From the NCBI RefSeq assembly GCF_011040385.1, contig NZ_JAAIKB010000015.1, positions 1 through 64,000 of the forward strand: 64,000 nt of DNA, written 5' to 3'. Made by a program: the position numbers and the translations under genes. Position 1 is the first letter of the stretch, and each line of letters begins with the position of its first letter. Source of the DNA: Falsiroseomonas algicola (GTDB lineage: Bacteria > Pseudomonadota > Alphaproteobacteria > Acetobacterales > Acetobacteraceae). The notes beneath the pieces were generated by a model that was not told where the DNA came from, ran no database searches, and was given only the letters and a program-made list of their open reading frames with translations. Positions 9,352-17,355 of the stretch are shown in pieces.

Positions 9352-10338
9352 ATGAAGGTCACCCACCCCGGCGCCATCACGCGCCGGCTCGCCCTGCTCG
9401 GCACCGGTTCGATCCTGGCGGCGCCCGCGGTGGCGCAGCAGGGCTTTCCCAACCGCGCGATCCGCCTGATCATCCCCTGGACGCCAGGCGGCACCACCGA
9501 TGTCGTGTTCCGGGTGCTCGCCACGGCGGCGACGCGCGAACTCGGCCAGAACGTCGTGATCGAGAACCGCAGCGGCGCCGGCGGCGTGCTGGCGGCGCAG
9601 TTCCTGGCCTCCGGCCAGGCGCGGCCGGATGGCTATACGCTCGCGCAGTCGCATATGGGCACGATCCGCCAGCCCTTCATGCGGCGCAGCCTGTCCTACG
9701 ACCCGGTCAACGACATCACCTACATCATCCGCCTGTCCGGCTACATGCTGGGCATGGTCGTGAACTCCAGGAGTTCTTGGACGGATTGGGCCAGCTTCGT
9801 GGCGCATGCCCGCGCCAATCCGGACCGGCTGACCCATGGAAGCGTCGGCGTCGGATCGGACGGGCACGTCGTCTCCCACGTCGTCTTCGAACGGGCGGGC
9901 ATCAAGCTGCAGCACGTGCCCTTCCGCGGCATCTCGGAGGCGCTGCTGGCGCTCCATGCCGGGCAGATCGATTGCGTCGGCGATGGCTCCGGCTGGGCGC
10001 CAGGCGTGGAGGCAGGCGACTTCCGGCTGCTGAATGTCTGGACGGAGGAACGCAGCCCGCGCTTCCCGCAGGCGCCGACGCTGAAGGAGCTCGGCATGGA
10101 CATGGCCTTCACCGCGCCCTTCGGCATTTCCGGCCCGAAGAACATGGACCCCGGCATCGTCCGCGTGCTGCACGACGCCTTCCACAAGGCGCTGCTCGAC
10201 CCCGCGCATCGGGAGATCATGCGCCGCTACGACCTGCCGCTGAGCTACCTGAACACCGCCGACTACACCGCCTTCATCCGGGAGGAGGCGCTGCGGGAGC
10301 GTGAGCTGGTCAACCGGCTCGGCCTGATCGCGGAGTGA
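9352..10338 (+). CDS. Bug-family (TctC) tripartite tricarboxylate transporter substrate-binding protein
   Basis: Periplasmic solute receptor of the Bug/TctC family, 328 residues. The ATG at 9352 is preferred over in-frame ATGs at 9322 and 9331 because GGAGGAG sits 7-12 bp upstream and because it starts directly before a signal peptide with twin arginines (ITRRLALLGTGSILAAPAVAQQ). Family hallmarks are FPNRAIRLIIPWTPGGTTD after the signal and VIENRSGAGGVLAAQ. No TctA/TctB membrane genes are nearby, as is usual for Bug expansions. It converges with the GMC oxidoreductase 15 bp away and probably shares its regulator. The ligand is unknown; a small carboxylate is typical of the family. Confidence 0.88.
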   Translation: MKVTHPGAITRRLALLGTGSILAAPAVAQQGFPNRAIRLIIPWTPGGTTDVVFRVLATAATRELGQNVVIENRSGAGGVLAAQFLASGQARPDGYTLAQSHMGTIRQPFMRRSLSYDPVNDITYIIRLSGYMLGMVVNSRSSWTDWASFVAHARANPDRLTHGSVGVGSDGHVVSHVVFERAGIKLQHVPFRGISEALLALHAGQIDCVGDGSGWAPGVEAGDFRLLNVWTEERSPRFPQAPTLKELGMDMAFTAPFGISGPKNMDPGIVRVLHDAFHKALLDPAHREIMRRYDLPLSYLNTADYTAFIREEALRERELVNRLGLIAE

Positions 10339-10353
10339 TCGACACGGGGAGCG

Positions 10354-11943
10354 TCACGCGCCGGACCTGAGCAGGAAATCGGCGCAGCGCTGCCCGATCA
10401 TCACCGCGGCGGCGTTGGTATTGCCGCTGACCAGCGTCGGCATGACGGAGGCATCGGCGACGCGCAGCCGCGGCACGCCATGGACGCGGAGCTGCGGGTC
10501 CACCACCGCCATCGCATCCCGCCCCATGCGGCAGGTCCCGACGGGGTGGAAGACGGTCTTGCCGACCGTGCGCGCATGGTCCGCCAGCACCTCATCCGGC
10601 GCGTCATCGGCGGGAGAGGGCAGGATCTCCCGCTCGATCACCTTCGCCAGCGAGGGCGCGCGGAGGATGCGGCGGGACAGCTTCAGGCCGCGCACCAGCG
10701 TCGCGAGATCCTGCTCCGTCCCGAGCGCATTGGCGCGCAGCACCACCGGGTCCTGCACCCGCGCGCTGCGCAGCCTGACGCTGCCGCGGGAGGTGGGGCG
10801 CAGGATGCAGGGGTTGATGGTGATGCCGTGGCCCGCCGGCGCGGCGCGATGCACGTCGCCGACCAGCGTCGGCGTCAGGTGGATCTGCACATCGGGGCGG
10901 CCGCAGCCGCTGGTATCCACGAAGGCACCGGCCTCCACGATGTTGGAGGACAGCAGCCCCGACCGGGTCAGGATGTATTCCAGCCCATGCCGGATGGATC
11001 GCCAGCCCCGGTCATGCCCCAGCAGGCTCACGGCCTCCCGCGTCTGGCCATAGACGGAGGCGGAGATGTGGTCCTGGTAGTTCTCGCCCACGCCCGGCAG
11101 GTCGCGCCGCACGGTGATGCCATGTTCCGCCAGATGCGCCGCCGGCCCGATGCCGGAGAGCTGCAGCACCTTCGGCGATCCGATCCCGCCGGCGCAGAGG
11201 ATCACCTCCTCCCGCGCCTCCGCCTGCTGCGTGCCGCCATCGGGGCCGCGCCAGCGCACGCCGGTGGCAGCGCCGTTCTCCACCAGGATGGCCTCGATCA
11301 TCGCCTCGGTCCGGATGGTCAGGTTCGGCCGGCCGCGCACGGCGGCGAGGTAGGTGGCGGCGGTGCTGCCGCGCCGCCCCTCCATCGTCGTGGTCTGGAA
11401 GAAGCCCGCCCCTTCCTGCCGCGCGCCGTTGAAGTCATCGGTGTAGGGCACGCCCGCTTCCTGCGCGGCGCGGATGAAGGCGTAGCTCAGGGGATGGCGG
11501 TAGCGCGTGTCGGAGACGCGCAGCATTCCCTCCGTCCCGTGCCAGGGCGCGGCCAGGCGCTGGTTCGCCTCGGCGCGGATGAAGACGGGCAGCACATCCT
11601 CCCAGGCCCAACCTTCCGCGCCTTGCGCCGCCCAGTGGTCGTAATCCGCATGCTGGCCGCGAATGTAGATCATGGCATTGACGGAAGAGCCGCCGCCGAG
11701 CGTGCGCCCCTGCGGCACATGCATCGGCCGGCCCTTCAGCCCCGGCTCATCCTCCGATTTGTACATCCAGGTGCGGTGGGACCCGATGACGCGGACGAAG
11801 GTGCCGGGGATGTGGACGAAGGGATGGTTGTCCGGCTTACCGGCTTCCAGCAGCAGCACGCCCTTGCCGGCCGCGACCAGGCGCTGGGTGATGACGCAGC
11901 CGGCGGAGCCGCCGCCGATGACGATATAGTCGTAGCCCTGCAC
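10354..11943 (-). CDS. GMC-family FAD-dependent oxidoreductase (choline dehydrogenase-like)
   Basis: Flavoprotein alcohol dehydrogenase/oxidase, 529 residues, standard for the choline-dehydrogenase branch. The N-terminal dinucleotide motif is YIVIGGGSAGCVI and the GMC signature is GRTLGGGSSVNAMIYIRG. The C-terminal GMC domain carries the catalytic His region (TVGKTVFHPVGTCRMG) and the second His/Asn region (VSGNTNAAAVMIGQR). The start is GTG at 11943 with a GGGGGGAA ribosome-binding site on the minus strand. No signal peptide, so cytoplasmic. Substrate unknown; it may oxidise an alcohol taken up with the convergent Bug receptor, whose promoter carries a related dyad. Confidence 0.9.
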   Translation of the reverse strand: MQGYDYIVIGGGSAGCVITQRLVAAGKGVLLLEAGKPDNHPFVHIPGTFVRVIGSHRTWMYKSEDEPGLKGRPMHVPQGRTLGGGSSVNAMIYIRGQHADYDHWAAQGAEGWAWEDVLPVFIRAEANQRLAAPWHGTEGMLRVSDTRYRHPLSYAFIRAAQEAGVPYTDDFNGARQEGAGFFQTTTMEGRRGSTAATYLAAVRGRPNLTIRTEAMIEAILVENGAATGVRWRGPDGGTQQAEAREEVILCAGGIGSPKVLQLSGIGPAAHLAEHGITVRRDLPGVGENYQDHISASVYGQTREAVSLLGHDRGWRSIRHGLEYILTRSGLLSSNIVEAGAFVDTSGCGRPDVQIHLTPTLVGDVHRAAPAGHGITINPCILRPTSRGSVRLRSARVQDPVVLRANALGTEQDLATLVRGLKLSRRILRAPSLAKVIEREILPSPADDAPDEVLADHARTVGKTVFHPVGTCRMGRDAMAVVDPQLRVHGVPRLRVADASVMPTLVSGNTNAAAVMIGQRCADFLLRSGA

Positions 11944-12004
11944 GGACCCGTTCCCCCCTGATGCCGCGGGCGCGCCGCAGCTTGGAGGGAAGGCTAGACC
12001 CGGT

Positions 12005-12021
12005 CGTTGACAGAGACAACC
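12005..12021 (-). promoter_or_regulatory. Candidate operator upstream of GMC gene, related to the 9283-9299 dyad
   Basis: Read on the minus strand the site is GGTTGTCTCTGTCAACG, 13 of 17 identical to the dyad before the Bug receptor. It lies 62 bp upstream of the GMC start, where an operator over the promoter would be expected. Confidence 0.45.
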
Positions 12022-12022
12022 A

Positions 12023-12050
12023 ATCCGGCTGGCGCAGCGGCCAGCCGGAT
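12023..12050 (-). terminator. Hairpin terminator of the second RND operon
   Basis: Perfect 11-bp stem (ATCCGGCTGGC with its complement) around a 6-base loop, starting 18 bp past the permease stop. On the minus strand it is followed by TTGGTTG, a weak T-rich tail. It separates the RND operon from the GMC gene on the same strand. Confidence 0.6.
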
Positions 12051-12067
12051 CGGTGACGTCGAACCGC

Positions 12068-15000
12068 TCAATGCGCGGCCTGCACCCTGGGCTCCGCCTG
12101 GCGGCGCCGCGCCATGGCGCGGGCCACGACGTAGAAGACCGGCGTGAAGAGCAGGCCGCAGATCGTCACGCCGAGCATGCCGTAGAACACCGCGACACCC
12201 AGGCTCTGCCGCATCTCCGCCCCCGCGCCCGTTGCGACCGTCAGCGGCAGCACGCCGAGGATGAAGGCGAGGCTGGTCATCAGGATCGGCCTGAGGCGCG
12301 TGCGCGCCGCGGCCGCGGCCGCTTCCCAGCGGGACATCCCCTCCTCCTCCGCCGCGCGGGCGAATTCGACGATGAGGATGGCATTCTTCGCCGCCAGCCC
12401 GACCAGCACCACGAGGCCCACCTGCACCAGCACGTTGTTGTCGAGGCCCGCATGCAGCACGCCGAGCAGCGAGGCCAGCACCGACATCGGCGCGATCAGC
12501 ACCACCGCCAGCGGCAGCAGCCAGCTTTCGTACATCGCCGCCAGCACCAGGAAGACGAACACGACGGCGAGCCCGAAGGCGATCGGCGCCGTATTGCCCG
12601 CGATGCGTTCCTGCAGCGCGATCTCCGTCCATTCGTAGCTGAAGCCCTCCGGCAGGTTCTTCAGCACCTGCTCCATCGCCGCGATGGCCTGGCCGGTCGA
12701 GACGCCCGGCATCGCGGCACCCTGGATCTCCGCCGCGGGGAACAGGTTGTAGCGCGGCACGCGATAGGGGCCGGAGGTCTCGTGGAAGGTCGCGATGGAG
12801 CCCATCGGCACCATCTGCCCGCTGTCGCTGCGCACGCGCAGCCGCGCGATATCCTCCACATCCATGCGGTGGCGCATGTCGGCCTGCGCCGTCACCCGCC
12901 AGGTGCGACCCAGCAGGTTGAAGTCGTTGACGAAGGCGGACCCCATGGTGATGCCCAGCGTCTCATGCACGCGGGAGATGGGGACGCCCAGCATCTCCGC
13001 CCGCGTGCGGTCGATCTCGGCGCGGATCTGCGGCGTCGCGGTGTTGAACAGGCTGAAGGCGAAGGCGATGCCCGGCGTGCCATTGGCCTGGCCCAGCACC
13101 TGCCACACCGCGCGTTCCAGCGCCTGCGGTCCGTGGCCCGCGCGGTCCTGGATCATCAGCTTGAAGCCGCCGCCGGTGCCGATGCCGGGGACCGAGGGCG
13201 GCGGGATCACCAGCACCTGCGCATCCTGGTCACCCATCAGCCTTCCCTGGAGCTGGCCCAGGATGTCGTTGCCGGACAGGCCGAGTGCGGCCCGTTCCTG
13301 GAAGGATTTGAGGCTGGCGAAGACCACGCCGGTATTGGGCGCGTTGGTGAAGGTCGCGCCGTCGAAGCCCACGAAGGCGACGGCGCTTTCCACGCCGGGT
13401 GCCGCCAGGATGGCGTCGGAGGCGCGCCGCACCACCGCATCCGTCCGGCTGAGGCTGGCGCCCGGCGGCAGCTGGAAGGCGGCGATGAAGTAGCCGCGGT
13501 CGAGCGGCGGGATCAGCCCGGTTGGCGTCGTCAGGACCGTCTGGCCGGTGAAGGCCAGCAGCCCGCCATAGATCAGCAGCAGGATCACCGGCAGCCGCAC
13601 CAGCTTCTTCGTCAGCGCGCCATAGCCGAAGGACAGCCGGTCGAACACCGCGTTGAAGCCGCGGAAGAACAGCCGCACCGGCGCCCCGATGACGGAGGGC
13701 TTGCCATGCCCGTGCGGCTTCAGGAGCCGCGCCGCGAGCGCCGGCGACAGCGTCAGCGACACGATGGCCGAAAGCACCGTGGCGACCGAGATCGTCGCCG
13801 CGAACTGCTTGTAGAAGGCCCCAGAGATGCCGGCGATGAAGGCGGTCGGCAGGAAGACCGCGACCAGCACCAGCGCGATGGCGATCAGCGCGAAGCCCAC
13901 CTCGTCCATCGTCTTCCGCGCGGCCTCCAGCGGGCTGAGACCCTCTGCCATGTGCCGTTCCGCATTCTCCACCACGACGATCGCGTCGTCGACGACGATG
14001 CCGATGGCCAGGATCAGGCCGAACATGGTCAGCGTGTTCAGCGTGAACCCCATGGCCAGCAGCACCGCGAAGGTGCCGATGACGGAGACCGGGATGGCCA
14101 GCAGCGGGATCACCGCCGCGCGCCAGTTCTGCAGGAACAGGATGACGACCAGCACCACCAGCACCACGGCCTCGGCGAAGGTGTGCAGCACCGCCTCCAT
14201 GCTCTGCGCGATGAAGCGGGTCGGGTCATAGACCACGCTGTAGCCGATGCCGGAGGGGAAGGCGCCGGCCGCCTCCTCCATCGTCGCGCGCACCGCGGCG
14301 GCGGTCGCCAGCGCATTGCTGTCCGGCCGCTGGAAGATGACGATGGCGGTGGCGACCTGGTTGTTCAGCAGCGCGTTGACGGAGTAGTCCGCCGCGCCGA
14401 TCTCCGTCCGCGCCACGTCGCGCAGCCGGATCGGCGCGCCATTGGCGCCGGTGCCCACGACCTGCTCGTCGAATTCCTCCGGGGAGGAGAGGCGGCCGCG
14501 CGCCTGCACGCTGATCTCGAAGGCCCCGGCCTCCGCCGCGCGGGGCGCCTGGCCGATGGCGCCGGCGGCCACCTGGGCATTGGCGCGGCGCAGCGCCTCC
14601 ACCACCTCGCCCGGCGCCAGGCCGCGGGCCGAAAGACGGTCCGGGTCGAGCCAGACGCGCATCGCATAGTCCCGCGCGCCGAAGACCTGCGCATCGCCCA
14701 CGCCTTCCAGCCGCGTCAGCCGGTCCTTGATGGCGAGCGTCGCGTAGTTGGAGACGTATTCCGGGCTGCGGCTGCCATCGGGCGAGGTCATGTGCACGAC
14801 CATCAGCAGGTCGGGCGAGGCCTTGCGCACGGTGATGCCGAGGCGCCGCACCTCCTCCGGCAGGCGCGGTTCCGCGATGGCGACGCGGTTCTGCACCAGC
14901 ACCTGCGCCTGGTCCACATTGGTGCCCTGGCGGAAGACGACGCTGATGGCGAGCCGCCCATCGCCCGTGGATTGGGAGGAGAGGTAGAGCATCCCGTCCA

Positions 15001-15220
15001 CCCCGTTCACCTCCTGCTCGATCGGCCCCGCGACGGTCTGCGCGATGGTCTCGGCGGAGGCGCCGGGATAGCTGGCGGTGACCTGCACCGTCGGCGGCGC
15101 GATGTCGGGGTATTCTGCGATCGGCAGCCGGAAGGCGGCGATGGCACCGACCAGCGTGATGGCGATGGACAGTACCGCCGCGAAGACCGGGCGGTCGATG
15201 AAGAAGCGGGCGAGCCGCAT
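12068..15220 (-). CDS. RND efflux permease, HAE-1 family (AcrB/MexB-like)
   Basis: Inner-membrane hydrophobic/amphiphilic efflux pump, 1050 residues. TM1 is preceded by MRLARFFIDRPVFAAVLSIAI. The TM4 Asp pair is in [21 protein letters not shown], and the TM10 lysine in GLAAKNAILIVEFAR, both in AcrB form. The porter and docking domains are complete. It is downstream of its adaptor (start 16598) across a 163-bp spacer full of hairpins (15257-15365), instead of the usual overlap. A dyad terminator follows. A divergent TetR gene beyond the adaptor is the likely repressor. There is no outer-membrane channel gene in this operon, so it must borrow one. Confidence 0.94.
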   Translation of the reverse strand: MRLARFFIDRPVFAAVLSIAITLVGAIAAFRLPIAEYPDIAPPTVQVTASYPGASAETIAQTVAGPIEQEVNGVDGMLYLSSQSTGDGRLAISVVFRQGTNVDQAQVLVQNRVAIAEPRLPEEVRRLGITVRKASPDLLMVVHMTSPDGSRSPEYVSNYATLAIKDRLTRLEGVGDAQVFGARDYAMRVWLDPDRLSARGLAPGEVVEALRRANAQVAAGAIGQAPRAAEAGAFEISVQARGRLSSPEEFDEQVVGTGANGAPIRLRDVARTEIGAADYSVNALLNNQVATAIVIFQRPDSNALATAAAVRATMEEAAGAFPSGIGYSVVYDPTRFIAQSMEAVLHTFAEAVVLVVLVVILFLQNWRAAVIPLLAIPVSVIGTFAVLLAMGFTLNTLTMFGLILAIGIVVDDAIVVVENAERHMAEGLSPLEAARKTMDEVGFALIAIALVLVAVFLPTAFIAGISGAFYKQFAATISVATVLSAIVSLTLSPALAARLLKPHGHGKPSVIGAPVRLFFRGFNAVFDRLSFGYGALTKKLVRLPVILLLIYGGLLAFTGQTVLTTPTGLIPPLDRGYFIAAFQLPPGASLSRTDAVVRRASDAILAAPGVESAVAFVGFDGATFTNAPNTGVVFASLKSFQERAALGLSGNDILGQLQGRLMGDQDAQVLVIPPPSVPGIGTGGGFKLMIQDRAGHGPQALERAVWQVLGQANGTPGIAFAFSLFNTATPQIRAEIDRTRAEMLGVPISRVHETLGITMGSAFVNDFNLLGRTWRVTAQADMRHRMDVEDIARLRVRSDSGQMVPMGSIATFHETSGPYRVPRYNLFPAAEIQGAAMPGVSTGQAIAAMEQVLKNLPEGFSYEWTEIALQERIAGNTAPIAFGLAVVFVFLVLAAMYESWLLPLAVVLIAPMSVLASLLGVLHAGLDNNVLVQVGLVVLVGLAAKNAILIVEFARAAEEEGMSRWEAAAAAARTRLRPILMTSLAFILGVLPLTVATGAGAEMRQSLGVAVFYGMLGVTICGLLFTPVFYVVARAMARRRQAEPRVQAAH

Positions 15221-15256
15221 GGGATCGGACTTTCGGCGGAGGTGAAACTAATGTTG

Positions 15257-15365
15257 CGGACCGGGCATCAGCCCGGTCCGAGCGCCCGAACGGGCGCCGC
15301 GGCCGGTGCCGCGAAGCCAAGCGGCCGGAGGCCGCGCGTCACGCCGGAGGCGTGCCTTCGGCACG
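15257..15365. repeat. Array of five or more hairpins between adaptor and permease genes
   Basis: Within about 110 bp I can read perfect stems: CGGACCGGGC at 15257-15266 with 15271-15280; GCGCCCG at 15282-15288 with 15291-15297; GCGGCC at 15321-15326 with 15330-15335; ACGCC at 15341-15345 with 15349-15353; and CGTGCC at 15351-15356 with 15360-15365. The last two share bases, so they are mutually exclusive. Position inside the operon suggests a role in transcript stability or partial termination. Confidence 0.6.
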
Positions 15366-15383
15366 ACACGTCTGAGGGAGTCA

Positions 15384-16598
15384 CTATCGTGCGGAGGCGA
15401 TGGGGCTCGGCCCGATGCGGCCCTGCTCGGCCGTCACGCGGGTGCCCGGCCGGGCGCGGTGCAGGCCGCCGATGATCACGCGATCCTCCGGCGCCAGGCC
15501 GCTGCGCACCACGCGCAGCCCCTCCACCAACGGGCCGAGCTGCACCGGGCGCGGCATCACCGTGCCGTCCGCCCCCACCGTCAGCACCGCGCGGCCGGAC
15601 TGGTCGGCGACGATGGCGGCATCCGGCACCAGCAGCGCCTGGCCTTCGCCCGCGAACAGCCGCAGCCGCGCGAAGCCGCCCGGCGTCAGCAGCAGGTCCG
15701 GGTTCGCCACCACGGCGCGGCCGCGGATGGTGCCGCTGCGCGCATCGAAGGCGCTGTCCACGAAGTCGAGCCCGCCCTCATGGCTGAACTCGGCCTCATC
15801 CAGCAGGCGCAGCTGCACCCGCAGCCCGCCCGCCTCCCGCAGCCCGCCGCGCGCGGCGCGGGCGTAGCGGAGGTACTGCGCCTCGCTGGCGTCGAAGCTG
15901 GCATAGACGGGGTCGAGCGCCAGCAGCGTCGTCAGCAGGCTCTGCCCGGCCTGCACCAGATTGCCGGCATCGACCCGCCGGTCGCTGACGCGCCCGCCAC
16001 GCGGGGCGCGGACCTCTGTGAAGGTCAGGTCCAGCTCCGCCTGGCGCAGCGCCGCGCGCGCCGCCAGCAGCCCGGCCTGCGCTTCCCGCAGCGCGCTGCG
16101 GCGGGTGTCCATCTCGGACTCAGGGGCGATGCGCTGGGCGGTCAGCGGGCCGTAGCGCTGCACCTGCTGCTCCGCCAGCGTCAGCCGCGCCTCCGCCCGC
16201 GCCAGCTCCGCCCGCGCGCTGTCCACCGCGATCTGGAAGGGGCGCTGGTCGATGGTGAAGAGCAGCGCGCCCGCCGGCACCAGCGCGCCGTCGCGGAAAT
16301 GCACCGCCTCCACCTGGCCTGACACCCGAGGGCGGATCTCCACCCGGGCGGAGGGTTCGATCCGGGCGGTATGCTCGTCCCATTGCGCGACGGCGCGGGA
16401 CAGCGGCGTGGCGGCGGTGACGGTCGGGGGAGCGCCGCCCTGCGCGGCGGCGGGGCTGGTCAGGGCGGTGGCGGCCATCAGGCCGACCGCGGTGGCGCCG
16501 CCCATCAGCGCGCCACGGGCCTGGATGCGGTCCAGCCAATCGAGCCACAGATTCCCGCGAGGTTCCGCGGGCTGGCCCTTGTCCTGGGGAGGGATCAT
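15384..16598 (-). CDS. RND periplasmic adaptor (membrane fusion protein), AcrA-like
   Basis: Adaptor subunit of an RND pump, about 404 residues. The ATG at 16598 is preferred over an upstream in-frame ATG at 16640, because a GGAG ribosome-binding site stands 7 bp before it and because 16640 would lie in the operator region. An N-terminal hydrophobic segment (GALMGGATAVGLMAATALTSPAAAQ) is signal or anchor. The lipoyl motif RIEPSARVEIRPRVSGQVEAV, a coiled hairpin and the second half EVRAPRGGRVSDRRVDAGNLV follow. First gene of the operon, divergent from tetR, with the operator pair 16616-16666 between them. Confidence 0.9.
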   Translation of the reverse strand: MIPPQDKGQPAEPRGNLWLDWLDRIQARGALMGGATAVGLMAATALTSPAAAQGGAPPTVTAATPLSRAVAQWDEHTARIEPSARVEIRPRVSGQVEAVHFRDGALVPAGALLFTIDQRPFQIAVDSARAELARAEARLTLAEQQVQRYGPLTAQRIAPESEMDTRRSALREAQAGLLAARAALRQAELDLTFTEVRAPRGGRVSDRRVDAGNLVQAGQSLLTTLLALDPVYASFDASEAQYLRYARAARGGLREAGGLRVQLRLLDEAEFSHEGGLDFVDSAFDARSGTIRGRAVVANPDLLLTPGGFARLRLFAGEGQALLVPDAAIVADQSGRAVLTVGADGTVMPRPVQLGPLVEGLRVVRSGLAPEDRVIIGGLHRARPGTRVTAEQGRIGPSPIASAR

Positions 16599-16615
16599 GG
16601 CAATCTCCGGGGCCG

Positions 16616-16666
16616 GATGATACCGACCGGTTCGTCTCATAGTGTAAGTGACCGGTCAGTATCATC
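16616..16666. promoter_or_regulatory. TetR operator: 16-bp inverted repeat with 19-bp spacer
   Basis: Half-site 1 (16616-16631) reads GATGATACCGACCGGT. Half-site 2 (16651-16666), read on the other strand, is GATGATACTGACCGGT, one mismatch in 16. Each half also holds the self-complementary core ACCGGT, and the second contains the fully symmetric TGACCGGTCA. It lies 18 bp before the adaptor ATG and 95 bp before the tetR ATG, so repressor bound here could shut off both directions. Regulator assignment is inferred from adjacency. Confidence 0.72.
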
Positions 16667-16760
16667 AAGCCCCCACGCCCACCCCACGAAAGCGTGAGGA
16701 AAACCGCGAGGCTTCCTGGCAGCTTTGCCCGCCAGGACGGCAGGAGGAGAGACAGGCACC

Positions 16761-17339
16761 ATGGCCCATGCCACGGCCGAACGCCCCAAGGCGGCGGATC
16801 GCATCCAGCACGCCGCGAAGGAGCTGTTCTATCGCCAGGGCATCCGCGCCACGGGCGTGGAGGAGGTGTGCCGCGTCGCCGAGGCGACGAAGATGAGCCT
16901 CTACCGCGCCTATCCCAGCAAGGACGCGCTGGTGGCGGCGATCCTGGAGGAGGATGCGGCCGCCTGGGACCGGTGGTTCGAAGGCGTCACCGGCGCCGTG
17001 CCCGATGCCGCGGGCAAGCTGCGGGCGCTGGTGGAAGCGATCGCCGCCAAGGTGCAGGACCCGGACTATCGCGGCTGCCCCATGCTGCTCGCCCAGGCCG
17101 AGTTCCCGGACCCCGACCACCCCACGCATCGCCTCGTGGCGGCGCAGAAGCGGCGCATGCGGGGCACGATGGTGGACCTGGTGCGCCAGGCCGGGATCAA
17201 GGATCCGGAGATGACCGCCGACACGCTGGCCATGCTCTTCGACGGCGCCTGGGCCACGCTGCCCTATCTCGGCGGAGACCGCGCGGCGGAAATCCTGCGC
17301 AACGCCGCCGCCTGCGCCCTGCGGGACGCGACGGGCTGA
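16761..17339 (+). CDS. TetR/AcrR-family transcriptional regulator, probable repressor of the adjacent RND operon
   Basis: One-component regulator, 192 residues from the ATG at 16761, which has AGGAGGAG just upstream (an in-frame ATG at 16725 lacks this). The N-terminal helix-turn-helix is RIQHAAKELFYRQGIRATGVEEVCRVAEATKMSLYRAYPSKDAL. The C-terminal ligand domain resembles TetR members of the TetR_C_16/YxaF-like kind (CPMLLAQAEFPDPDHPTH). It is divergent from the adaptor gene with an inverted-repeat operator between. Autoregulation and efflux repression are inferred from arrangement. Ligand unknown. Confidence 0.88.
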   Translation: MAHATAERPKAADRIQHAAKELFYRQGIRATGVEEVCRVAEATKMSLYRAYPSKDALVAAILEEDAAAWDRWFEGVTGAVPDAAGKLRALVEAIAAKVQDPDYRGCPMLLAQAEFPDPDHPTHRLVAAQKRRMRGTMVDLVRQAGIKDPEMTADTLAMLFDGAWATLPYLGGDRAAEILRNAAACALRDATG

Positions 17340-17355
17340 GCCCAGCCCTCGGCCC

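Noticed and set aside
15257..15365. CRISPR-like array
   Set aside because: Stems differ in sequence and there are no regular spacers.
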